From the NCBI GenBank assembly GCA_024233215.1, contig JACKPW010000002.1, positions 372,001-436,000 on the forward strand: a stretch of 64,000 bases of DNA. The letters are read 5' to 3'. The notes below the pieces were generated by a model that saw nothing but the letters and a program-made list of their open reading frames with translations, did not search any database and had not been told where the DNA came from. The position numbers and the translations under genes are program-made. Source of the DNA: Verrucomicrobiales bacterium. Its GTDB lineage: Bacteria; Verrucomicrobiota; Verrucomicrobiia; Limisphaerales; J093. Positions 56,801 to 63,266 of the stretch are shown here, in pieces; the stretch's first letter is position 1; each line of letters opens with the position of its first letter.

Positions 56801-57715
56801 CAGGCCGACCGGCGACCGTTCCCATTCGGCACGACTCTGGTGGTTCAAGGCGATGGCATTGATCAACGGCACGTCGAGTTGCGCGAGCACGGGCGCGAGC
56901 TTCTCCGGGACGTTGCCGATCTTGAGCGTCAGTCCGATGATCGCCTCCACGCGGACGGGGCAGTGGGTCCCAAGGAACAGTTCCGACAAGGCCAGATCCG
57001 GCGGATAACCGAATCCAAACAGGGTGTTGAACCCGCGATCGGCGAGCACGCCGTCCAGCGCCGCCAGCAGTTCGGTCTGGCCCGAGGTGGCGGTGTCGCG
57101 GGAGAAATACACCCCGATCCACGGCCGGTCCCGGCGTTCCGGATGGCGTTGCCGCAAAGCGCCCGTGCAGTCGACGGCATGGGCGAAGGCGCGTCCATCG
57201 ACCGGATCAAAGAAGCCGATGGGCGGCACGATGGACGGCGGGGCGAACTTGAGATCGGGAAAGTGTCGCCGCGCCAGGGCGGCCCGGACCATCTGTACCA
57301 GGTTGACCTCGCCACCGGCATCGAAATACGCGGCCAGCTCCGGGTCGCGCCGGAACCCGAGATCGGCAAACTCCGGTTCCAGGCTTCCCCCGACGGCGGC
57401 GAGCAGGCCGCCTCGTTCGCCGGCAGCGCGGATTTCATCGGCCAGCGAACGCAGCAAGGCCGCGTATCGCGGGTAGCCGATCACGATGTCGCTTTCCGCC
57501 ACGAAACGACGGTCGGTTGCGGCAAAGTCGATTCGTGGAAACACCCGGACCGTCACCTCGCGAAGCTCCGGATCCCGACGCAGGGTGTTCACCGCCGCAA
57601 TCGCCGCAGCCGACGACGCATCGCCGGTCAACAACGCAACGTTCACCGCTGCCGCCACCTGCACGCAAGCGACCGCAACGCAGCCGGCGAGAACAAAGAC
57701 CCGAAACCCGTTCAT
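53837..57715 (-). CDS. Exported CobN-like chelatase (HmuS-like), membrane-anchored
   Basis: A 1292-residue CobN/BchH-family protein. Unlike cytoplasmic CobN it has an N-terminal signal (residues 1-23, LAGCVAVACVQVAAA) and, after a Pro/Ala-rich linker (about 1195-1255), a C-terminal helix LRLGLLAALALGLVGFGWW (about 1270-1288), so it is probably held in the periplasm. YYNYPPGRESIGASYLNVLPDSL (about 378-400) and VHLGTHATHEWLPGK (His560, His564, His567, Glu568) are the conserved substrate and metal region. CobN inserts cobalt in cobalamin synthesis; HmuS of Bacteroidetes, also exported, acts in haem uptake and reportedly removes iron. No CobS/CobT ATPase is present. It follows DUF2149 by 11 bp. 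Function as a dechelatase is an inference. Confidence 0.88.
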   Translation of the reverse strand: MNGFRVFVLAGCVAVACVQVAAAVNVALLTGDASSAAAIAAVNTLRRDPELREVTVRVFPRIDFAATDRRFVAESDIVIGYPRYAALLRSLADEIRAAGERGGLLAAVGGSLEPEFADLGFRRDPELAAYFDAGGEVNLVQMVRAALARRHFPDLKFAPPSIVPPIGFFDPVDGRAFAHAVDCTGALRQRHPERRDRPWIGVYFSRDTATSGQTELLAALDGVLADRGFNTLFGFGYPPDLALSELFLGTHCPVRVEAIIGLTLKIGNVPEKLAPVLAQLDVPLINAIALNHQSRAEWERSPVGLDVIERHWQIGSAELAGTVAPTIVASKERVVDVGTGQTYVMTMPVPERIERLADRVAALVRLRHLANAEKRVALIYYNYPPGRESIGASYLNVLPDSLLEILNRLKDEGYSVTGAPADADALFTAIRTFGNNPQPGTEGAAVLDQLARSGRVQLLAVSEYRAWFDLLPQSLRRQIVGQWGEPEQSEVMMWRDSDAVPYFVFPAQRWGNVLLAPQPTRGWEQDLVAAYHDVTLPPHHQYLAFYLWLQKRFAADAMVHLGTHATHEWLPGKEVGFSEADTGEVIVGAVPQFYPFIVDDVGEGLQAKRRAMAAMITHLPPPLDRATLNPELREIGGLINDHHVAREKGALADGDMLARVAELSEERGLFTDLGITVAPGASLNDEQIEEIEHHLKRIGEKLTPFGMHTFGVSPSEVMQAATAEAILSLEPDLEPEEHARRKAELMHRLDISGQAELGALVAGLAGRHIAASPGNDPVRSPDALPTGRNFYGFDPSRLPTPATDATGKRLAAELIESYRKRHEGQFPDRLVFNLWGTETSRHEGVMEAQILALMGVRLRWDARGRVHGVELIPREEMGRPRVDVTVVPSGLYRDLFPNLMRWLDEAVNVVKTDTTADNPLLQHIAETRRALEARGVASEEAERLATVRLFSVPSGTYGAGLDHVIQQAGSWTNEQQVADVFFNRMSHLFGQGFWGTRATQSSGGTDLSPALLGLALKGAKGVVHSRSSNVYGAIDSDDFYQYLGGTALAVRTINGEGAETLISDLSNPKAGETVTLQRFMGREMRARYLNPKWIKAMLKEGYAGARMIRQVTDNLWGWQVTVPEAVDEAKWQEMFETYVQDRYDLGIREQFTAAENLGAYQAMVDRMLTVIEKGYWQPAPETVSRLQTVKAELAPGVVQEEQSVVQRAEAALQPAPGPPVPAPPAAPAGPTSAEAAASAPVVQGRVLEEQPPRRQESSPRSNRGFAEAPLRLGLLAALALGLVGFGWWRQGR

Positions 57716-57726
57716 CTCGCGACGTA

Positions 57727-58089
57727 CTAATCGGACGGCGGTTCGCCATCCGGCACGTAGACCACCTGTCCGTTGGCCAGGCGGTAGGCGGTGCCCAACC
57801 GGGTGCCCCGGCCCGACAACGTCGTGTCGGTGACCTTCTGCACTTTGATCTGGGCCCCCTCTTTCGTGATGATCTCCATCTCTCCGTCCTCCCCCTGCTT
57901 GATCAGGGTGACGCGGGAGTTCTTGTCCAGCAACGTGCCGGCGGAGAACAGGGCGAACAGCGCGATCAACAGCGCGACGATGAAGGCGACGCTGACGTCG
58001 AACAGGTTGGCGATGCCGGCGAGGGGATCCTCGTCGTGACCGGGAGCGGCGCCGTGGGCCGGAATGCGATGGCGATGAACAAAGCGCAT
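57727..58089 (-). CDS. DUF2149 membrane protein, partner of CobN-like chelatase
   Basis: A 120-residue protein with a short basic N-terminus, one transmembrane helix at about 31-52 (VSVAFIVALLIALFALFSAG) and a soluble C-terminal part. DEDPLAGIANLFDVSVAFIVALL is the family's signature. The topology resembles ExbD/TolR. DUF2149 genes typically lie with a MotA/TolQ/ExbB homologue and a CobN-like gene, so this is probably the ExbD-like half of an energised complex. The gene is 11 bp upstream of the CobN-like gene and co-transcribed, but no ExbB homologue is present here. Confidence 0.87.
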   Translation of the reverse strand: MRFVHRHRIPAHGAAPGHDEDPLAGIANLFDVSVAFIVALLIALFALFSAGTLLDKNSRVTLIKQGEDGEMEIITKEGAQIKVQKVTDTTLSGRGTRLGTAYRLANGQVVYVPDGEPPSD

Positions 58090-58497
58090 GGCCGGTTCAG
58101 GTTCCTATCGTTGTTCCTTGCGGGTGTCGCGCATGGGGATGAGATCTGTCCTGTCCCCGGCGCGTCCTGGCACGCCCGGGGCAGCCTTGCTGAACGACCC
58201 GGAGCATGAACCCAGGACCCGCTCCTGTCCAGCAGGCCTCGACCCGGTTCCGGCCGGCGGACACCTGGTGTCGGGACTGCCGGCAGGTGGAACTCCGACC
58301 CGCCCCATTCGGAGCGTCGCCGGGACAGGTTCCGGGACAGGATTTACAGGACTTACAGGATGACTGGTGCGAGTTCCGACGTTCGTCCCGCCGCCTCCGG
58401 CTTTGCGTCCCATCCGTGCCTCCGGTGGGGCTCGTCCCGGATCCGCTCCACCTGCGGCAGCGGATTGGGCCGTCATCTTTCAGAGAGATGCCCCGAG
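58090..58497. repeat. Intergenic region with a TTACAGG repeat
   Basis: This 408-bp gap separates DUF2149 from the DUF3883 gene, both on the minus strand. At 58328-58362 TTCCGGGACAGGATTTACAG is followed by GACTTACAGGATGAC, so ACTTACAGGAT/ATTTACAGGA repeats twice; a relative occurs at 35111-35145. No ExbB/TolQ gene, riboswitch or promoter was recognised. Confidence 0.5.
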
Positions 58498-59346
58498 TCA
58501 TTTGGGGAGCGCTGCGAAGGAGGCTGGTTCCAGTTCGCAGGTCTGCCGGAGTGAGCCAGTCAGCACGAATAGCTTCGGCTGAACCCCGAAGCTGAAGAGC
58601 CTATAAAGGCGGTAATCCTGCTCGCGTTCCTGGGATACATCGACCTCGTTCCGGGATGCGAAGAAGGGTGTGAGGGCACCGAACCGCGTGGTTTTCACCT
58701 CGATGAGTCTTGGCCCCCCACCCGCCTCGAACGAAAGGACGTCATAGCCCAAGTGGTCACCCTGTGTCCTTGAGACATGCTCAATCCGGTCCGCCAATGC
58801 ACGTCTACCGGCCCTCCAGAGCCGTTCATGCTCGAAGGCAAGGACCAGTTCCTCCCCTGCTCGTCCGAGGGATTGATTCCGGGCCTCGATCTCCAAGTAG
58901 TTCTTCCGGCTGGGCGCAGCGGGTTTGCCAGTGCCTTCATAGAGGCGCGTGTCACGCGGGTCCGTGACTGGGCATGCCACCTCAATTCCGAGCAGGTCTT
59001 TCAGCGTGGGACAATTGGAAATTGGAGTTTCGACTGCCACGGCGACGATTCGCTGCAACGCGGCGGCTTCTCTCAGACGATCCTCAACGACATTTCGCAG
59101 CAACTGTTGGTAGTTCCGGAGAGGCTTGTACCCACTGATGTAAGGACATCCCAGCTGGATGAGGATCGCGCTGATATTCTGGTGCTTCCGTTCGATCGAG
59201 CCCTTGGGCCGGTTCGGCAGGAGGCGCTGCAATTGCCGGTTGTGCTCTGCTTTGTTGAAGGGCAGCCTGCGTAGCTCCAGACCCAGCATGGTGAAGTAGT
59301 CCGCAACCGCGGCCTCCACTTCCTCTCTCGACCATGCCTCAGACAT
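58498..59346 (-). CDS. DUF3883 protein with PD-(D/E)xK nuclease-like domain
   Basis: A 282-residue cytoplasmic protein. The C-terminal 125 residues are a DUF3883 domain: GRAGEELVLAFEHERL, then GYDVLSFEAGGGPRLIEVKTT, giving Glu165, Asp202, Glu216 and Lys218 in the E...D...ExK arrangement of restriction-endonuclease-like folds. The N-terminal 110 residues (WSREEVEAAVADYFTMLGLEL ... RKHQNISAILIQLG) look like a separate helical domain seen with such proteins. DUF3883 occurs in defence and restriction proteins, often fused to helicases or beside methylases. Here it stands alone. The ATG at 59346 is the only good start. Confidence 0.85.
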   Translation of the reverse strand: MSEAWSREEVEAAVADYFTMLGLELRRLPFNKAEHNRQLQRLLPNRPKGSIERKHQNISAILIQLGCPYISGYKPLRNYQQLLRNVVEDRLREAAALQRIVAVAVETPISNCPTLKDLLGIEVACPVTDPRDTRLYEGTGKPAAPSRKNYLEIEARNQSLGRAGEELVLAFEHERLWRAGRRALADRIEHVSRTQGDHLGYDVLSFEAGGGPRLIEVKTTRFGALTPFFASRNEVDVSQEREQDYRLYRLFSFGVQPKLFVLTGSLRQTCELEPASFAALPK

Positions 59347-59555
59347 TGTGACCTTAAGCTTCAGGGAGAGATTCAGCCCTAGTGCGGAATCGCCAGCAAG
59401 TCACTTCGCGCTTGCCGAACACTGCACCCAGGTATCGCGTTGCCGGACGAGCCGGGGGGGCGGATTTCCCGATTCCCGGTTGCCGCTGTGGGGTGGGGCG
59501 GCTAGGATTCCCGCCAGCACGACCACGCACCTTCATCTGAACTGATTCGACCGAC

Positions 59556-60512
59556 ATGTCCGAACGTCTTGATCGCCGCAGTTTCATCCGTCGCTCCGCA
59601 TTGACCGCTTCCGCCGCCGGCGCCCTGACCTGGCAGTTCGAGGAGCAGGCACTGTTGGCGCAGCAGGCCACGTCGCCGGCGCCCGCCCCCGCCGCCTCGG
59701 TCGCCCGGGATTTCCCGATGGGCCGCATTGGAAAGCTGGAACTCTCCCGGTTGATCTGCGGCGGCAACCTGATCAGCGGGTTCGCCCACAGTCGTGATCT
59801 CATCTACGTCTCGCGCCTGCTCAAGAGCTATTTCACCGATGAAAAGGTGATCGAGACCCTGGGGCTGTGCGAAGCCGAGGGCATCAATGCGATGATCCTG
59901 CGCGTGGACGACGACACGGCGCGCATCATCCGGAAATACCGTGAGCAGGGCGGCAAACTCCAGTGGCTGGCCCAGTGCAAACTGCCGGAGAACGATCGCT
60001 GGGCGGACATCAACCGGGCGGTCGAGGCCGGGGCGGCGGCGTGCTACGTGCATGGCGGCGTGGGGGACAGTTACGTTGCGGCGGGACGGGTGAATGAACT
60101 GGGGGAGGCGGTGGATTACATCCGGAAGCAGGGTGTGGTGTCGGGCATTGCGGGCCACGACCTCACGGTGCATCGGGCTTGTGAGAAGGCCGGGCTGGCG
60201 GCGGACTTCTACATGAAGACGTACAACAGCAAGCAGTATTGGTCGGCCGGCCCGATGCCGCGCAACGACAGTGTCTGGGAGGAAACGCCGGAGGAGACGC
60301 GGGCGTTCATGTCCGAAGTGGAGAAGCCCTGGATCGCCTACAAGGTGCTGGGGGCGGGCGCGATCCCCCCGGACCAGGGTTTCCGCTACGCCTTCGATGG
60401 CGGAGCCGATTTCATCTGCGTGGGGATGTTTGATTTCCAGGTGGCGGATGATGCGGAATTCGCGCGACGCGCCATCGCCCGGGCGCGGATTCGGGAGCGG
60501 CCCTGGGCATAG
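59556..60512 (+). CDS. Tat-exported TIM-barrel-like protein, aldo/keto-reductase-related
   Basis: A 318-residue protein. LDRRSFIRRSALTASAAGALT is a twin-arginine signal, so it is folded before export. After it, FPMGRIGKLELSRLICGGN and later segments follow an (alpha/beta)8 order resembling aldo/keto reductases, with a HDLTVHRACEKAGLAADFYM stretch and a CVGMFDFQV strand near the end. The AKR catalytic Tyr/His tetrad is not clear. Such Tat-marked family members are common in Verrucomicrobia and Planctomycetes and are unassigned. The ATG follows a short upstream region without an obvious Shine-Dalgarno; no neighbour points to a pathway. Confidence 0.78.
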   Translation: MSERLDRRSFIRRSALTASAAGALTWQFEEQALLAQQATSPAPAPAASVARDFPMGRIGKLELSRLICGGNLISGFAHSRDLIYVSRLLKSYFTDEKVIETLGLCEAEGINAMILRVDDDTARIIRKYREQGGKLQWLAQCKLPENDRWADINRAVEAGAAACYVHGGVGDSYVAAGRVNELGEAVDYIRKQGVVSGIAGHDLTVHRACEKAGLAADFYMKTYNSKQYWSAGPMPRNDSVWEETPEETRAFMSEVEKPWIAYKVLGAGAIPPDQGFRYAFDGGADFICVGMFDFQVADDAEFARRAIARARIRERPWA

Positions 60513-60567
60513 GGGGTACCTTGACGCCGGCAAGCACGTGGCCTGAATTCAGCTTGGGGACGGGCCC

Positions 60568-61074
60568 ATGAATCCACTGCTGGCTCTGTTCGCCCTTGGG
60601 GTTCTGGTGATCGCCGTATCCTGCTCCTCGCGGATGGAGCTTGTGCATGCCAATGCGACCGCGCGCCTTGAGAACGATCCGCGGATTGGCGTTGGTGGTG
60701 TGGTCTCGAACCGGGTCGTCGTCGCAGGCAAGCCAGTCTCCTGCGCTTTGTGGATCACGAATGTCACTGATCGCCCGCTCTACGTCACATCCCATTTCAG
60801 CTCCAACAACTGCCAGTTCGGTTGGGAGTGGGTGCATGGGGACAGCTGGGGTCCGACGTTCGAGGATTTCGTGCTTCTGGACCCGATGGCGGTGATGACT
60901 TTCACAAGAGGCTTCACCCTTGACTCGGTCGGTGAGGGGGAGTTCGAGGTGGACTTCTGCAACAACCTGCTGCCTGACGTGAGGCGTCAACTCGAGGGTA
61001 CGGGCGTGCCTTTCGTGACCGAAGTCCGCTGCAACCTCGGGAGGATCGAGGTCAGGCAAGCACCGCTGCCGTGA
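60568..61074 (+). CDS. Small lipoprotein, family unknown
   Basis: A 168-residue protein with a signal peptide and lipobox (LALFALGVLVIAVSC, Cys19). The mature part is mostly beta: GVVSNRVVVAGKPVSCALWI, TDRPLYVTSHFSSNNCQFGWEW, and later Cys residues that could form disulfides. This resembles small Ig-like outer-membrane lipoproteins, but I do not recognise the family. It lies 55 bp after the Tat protein on the same strand and could be co-transcribed. Its stop codon falls inside a sequence resembling the end of the inverted-repeat element family (61068-61085). Confidence 0.65.
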   Translation: MNPLLALFALGVLVIAVSCSSRMELVHANATARLENDPRIGVGGVVSNRVVVAGKPVSCALWITNVTDRPLYVTSHFSSNNCQFGWEWVHGDSWGPTFEDFVLLDPMAVMTFTRGFTLDSVGEGEFEVDFCNNLLPDVRRQLEGTGVPFVTEVRCNLGRIEVRQAPLP

Positions 61075-61164
61075 CGATCCAGTGGGACCTCAAGTGAGGG
61101 AAGAAGGCGAATTGCCTGATTCGCCCGGCGAGAGAGAAGGTGGAAACGAGCCCCCTACAAATCG

Positions 61165-61221
61165 CTACGCGACCGACTCGAACAACTCTTGTTCCGCTTC
61201 ATGAAGGGTGAACAGCGTCAT
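61165..61221 (-). pseudogene. Amputated RelE/ParE-like toxin (18 codons left)
   Basis: Directly after the antitoxin, sharing an ATGA overlap (61218-61221), the minus strand reads MTLFTLHEAEQELFESVA and then TAG. This matches the N-terminus of RelE/ParE-type toxins, which normally continue with a YYE segment for another 75-80 residues. Nothing downstream (61075-61164) continues the family, so the toxin has lost nearly all of its domain. Confidence 0.65.
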
Positions 61222-61451
61222 CGTCCGAGCCGATGGTCGAGGTCGCGCAGGACATCGACGAAGGGCCTGCCTTTCGCGAGCCCGGTGTCAATCTTCTCGA
61301 TGCGACGCTCGATCTCGTCCTCCCATGCCGCTTCAACACCGGAGTCTCCTGATGCTTCCGCATTCTCCATGAGGCTGCGGGCCAGCTTCAACTGGTCGTG
61401 CGGGGAGAGAGTCAAGGCTTCCTCGGCAAGTTCGGCCAAACCGCGGTTCAT
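61218..61451 (-). CDS. Addiction-module antitoxin (orphan)
   Basis: A 77-residue protein of the addiction-module component family found with RelE/ParE toxins. LAELAEEALTLSPHDQLKLARSLME is the family's helical core, followed by WEDEIERRIEKIDTGLAKGRPFVDVLRDL, which includes the conserved W-x-x-E-I-x-R-R pattern. The ATG at 61451 starts the conserved part; upstream frame to 61532 has no similarity. It lies directly before a toxin reduced to 18 codons, so the module no longer makes a toxin. It may still protect against a relative toxin elsewhere, or act as an autoregulator. Confidence 0.82.
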   Translation of the reverse strand: MNRGLAELAEEALTLSPHDQLKLARSLMENAEASGDSGVEAAWEDEIERRIEKIDTGLAKGRPFVDVLRDLDHRLGR

Positions 61452-61595
61452 GCCGCCAAATCTACGCCCGAGTCGCCGCCGGTCCAGAATCATCTGATGG
61501 GAACGCGGAGAAAGCGGCGCCTGAGAGGTCACTGATCGCTCGCTGTTCCGGGGCCCGCCATGGGCATCCAGTCAGGGTCCCCGGCCGCTGCTCAG

Positions 61596-62060
61596 TCAGA
61601 GGTTCACAAACTCGACGTGGAACTTCTCCGCGTTTCCATCGAGCAAGGCCACCCCCGGCGGTTCTCCCATGCGCGGACGACTGGGGGAACCAGGGTTCAG
61701 GAAGAGCACGTTGTTGACCCAGGCCTGGCAACGCTGATGGGTGTGGCCGAAGAGCACAATGTGCGGCCGGACCCGGTCGAGCCAGCCTCGCAACTCACGC
61801 GTCAGGGCGTAGGGATCGACGATGTGCCGCAGCAGGATCTTGAGTCCGGCCGCCTCGGCCACCTCGGTTTCCCGCCAGTCGGGATCGTAGTCGGTGTTGC
61901 CGCTGACCACGGTCACCGGGGCGATGGATTCCAATGCTGCGAGAATGTGCCGGGCGCCGACGTCGCCGGCATGGAGGATCTGGTCCACCCCGCGGAATGC
62001 CTTCAAGACCGCTGGGTCAAGGTGGTTGTGGGTGTCGGAAATCAGTCCGATGCGTCCCAT
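61596..62060 (-). CDS. Metallophosphoesterase, YfcE/MJ0936 family
   Basis: A 154-residue phosphodiesterase. The metal-binding motifs are in place and in order: LISDTHNHLD (Asp-x-His), HAGDVG (Gly-Asp), SGNTDYD (Gly-Asn-x-Asp) and FGHTHQ (Gly-His-x-His). These form the dinuclear Mn/Fe site of short cytoplasmic phosphodiesterases. The length is close to E. coli YfcE (about 180). Substrate unknown. It is separated from the antitoxin by 144 bp, and an inverted-repeat element starts 24 bp before its start codon. Confidence 0.92.
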   Translation of the reverse strand: MGRIGLISDTHNHLDPAVLKAFRGVDQILHAGDVGARHILAALESIAPVTVVSGNTDYDPDWRETEVAEAAGLKILLRHIVDPYALTRELRGWLDRVRPHIVLFGHTHQRCQAWVNNVLFLNPGSPSRPRMGEPPGVALLDGNAEKFHVEFVNL

Positions 62061-62083
62061 GACAGGATATCCAGGCCCCGCTT

Positions 62084-62271
62084 AGCCGTGACGATTCAGT
62101 GAACAACCACTCATGAACACGAATCGACACGAATAGGAGGGGATTTCACCGGAAGGCAGGTTCCGGCCTCCGTCACCACTTGGTCGTCCGCGTGCAGCGG
62201 CCGTACCGTTCCTGAAAGCCGCGTTTTCATTCGTGTGTATTGGTGTCTATTCGTGGTTGATTCGCGGCGGT
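62084..62271. repeat. Intergenic element F with terminal inverted repeats
   Basis: A 188-bp element. GCCGTGACGATTCAGTGAAC at the left end is a variant of the GCCGTATCGATTCA end; AACACGAATCGACACGAAT follows, and the right end carries ATTCGTGGTTGATTCGCGGC, complementary in order. The interior matches the reverse complement of element C almost throughout, so C and F are two copies of one element in opposite orientation. Right of F the DUF6580 stop codon follows immediately. Confidence 0.75.
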
Positions 62272-62907
62272 CTAGGCGCCGGCCTCCTCGGGTTCGGCGT
62301 CGGCGGGCTCCTCGGCCTCCTCATCCTCGGTCTCGGGTTCACGATCGAGGGCGGCGCTCAACTTCATGGCGCCGGCGAACAGCCCGGTGAAGAGGCCGCC
62401 GCTCATGAGGGTGTTACGAAAGAACTCGAACGTGGGCGGATAGCCGGCGGTGCCCTTGGTGAGCGCGGTGATCCAACCCGCGAGTGTCTTCGTGTATTCC
62501 GGGTTGGCGAACGGATTGAAGAACCAGGCCGCCGTGTTGGTGATGAGGTAAAAGAGGATGGCGCCCAGGATGCCGCCGCCCAGCAGTGCGAGCCACGAGG
62601 ACTCCGGCTTGAACCACCGTCCGAACGCGATCAGTCCCGCGTAGCAAACGTAGGTCATGAGCATGTGGGGTTGGAACGCGTTGATCCCCTGAAAGAACTG
62701 ATAGTAGCCACAAATGACCAGATCCGTTCCGGCGAGCACACCAAGCGGCAGCCACCAGGTCATGCGCCCCGTAAAGTACACGCCGCCGCAAAACAACAGG
62801 CCGTACACGGCGCTGAAGTTCGGCGGCATGAGGCCCGGCCAGCGTGTTATCGCAAACACGAGCATCAGCACAACGGGCAGCGCGAGCTTCGGTTTCACGT
62901 CCGGCAA
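62272..62907 (-). CDS. DUF6580 membrane protein
   Basis: A 211-residue integral membrane protein with about five hydrophobic segments (about 8-25, 33-52, 84-102, 107-128 and 165-185) and a highly acidic tail (EPETEDEEAEEPADAEPEE). It matches the DUF6580 family, which is thought to comprise putative transport proteins related to ECF-type substrate-binding components. MPPNFSAVYGLLFCGGVYF and YLITNTAAWFFNPF are characteristic stretches. No ECF ATPases are adjacent. Its start is 147 bp before a palindromic site (63054-63082), which might control it. Confidence 0.82.
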   Translation of the reverse strand: MPDVKPKLALPVVLMLVFAITRWPGLMPPNFSAVYGLLFCGGVYFTGRMTWWLPLGVLAGTDLVICGYYQFFQGINAFQPHMLMTYVCYAGLIAFGRWFKPESSWLALLGGGILGAILFYLITNTAAWFFNPFANPEYTKTLAGWITALTKGTAGYPPTFEFFRNTLMSGGLFTGLFAGAMKLSAALDREPETEDEEAEEPADAEPEEAGA

Positions 62908-63053
62908 TCATACCGCACGCAGGAGCGGAGACAAGCCCGTTGCCCGGAGGTGTTGCCCGGCAAAGAGATGCGGGATCGGCGCGGAGGCAGGGGCCGCATT
63001 CTTCGGTGGTTGATTCCCGGGCTGGAACCGATTTCCGGGCAGCTTCCGTTTGA

Positions 63054-63082
63054 CGCATGTTCGCATGCGACTTATTATCGCA
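63054..63082. promoter_or_regulatory. Palindromic operator-like site (TGCGA-N7-TCGCA) next to a CATGCG hairpin
   Basis: TGCGA CTTATTA TCGCA at 63066-63082 is an exact 17-bp palindrome with an AT-rich centre, of the form seen in Fur-type operators. Directly left, CGCATG TTCG CATGCG (63054-63069) is a hairpin with a TTCG loop that overlaps it. The site lies between DUF6580 (starting at 62907, minus) and the large secreted protein (starting at 63267, plus), so it could act on either. Assignment to an iron regulator is an inference. Confidence 0.4.
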
Positions 63083-63266
63083 ATTAGAGAAGACACTGCT
63101 GATGACGGCCTGCCCAAACAACCGTTCACGCGCCCGCAGCAGCCATCCGGCCCTGCCCGCCCTCCCCGGGGGATCTGTCCCGGTGGGTTGCCGGTCTGCG
63201 TTGGTCCGGCCGGATGACCTCCCACGAACGACAACCCGCAGCCACGCCTGTTTCGTCCCGTGAAGA

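Noticed and set aside
53837..57715. Reading the CobN-like gene as part of cobalamin biosynthesis
   Set aside because: No other cob genes or CobS/CobT subunits are present, and the protein has export and anchor signals that a cytoplasmic cobaltochelatase lacks.
55592..57730. A 712-codon plus-strand open frame
   Set aside because: Antisense shadow of the CobN-like gene; the composition is Arg/His-rich and without a family match.
61068..61085. GCCGTGACGATCCAGTGG at the end of the lipoprotein gene, similar to the element ends
   Set aside because: It overlaps the coding end and has no partner, so it may be chance; noted in the lipoprotein entry rather than called as a repeat.
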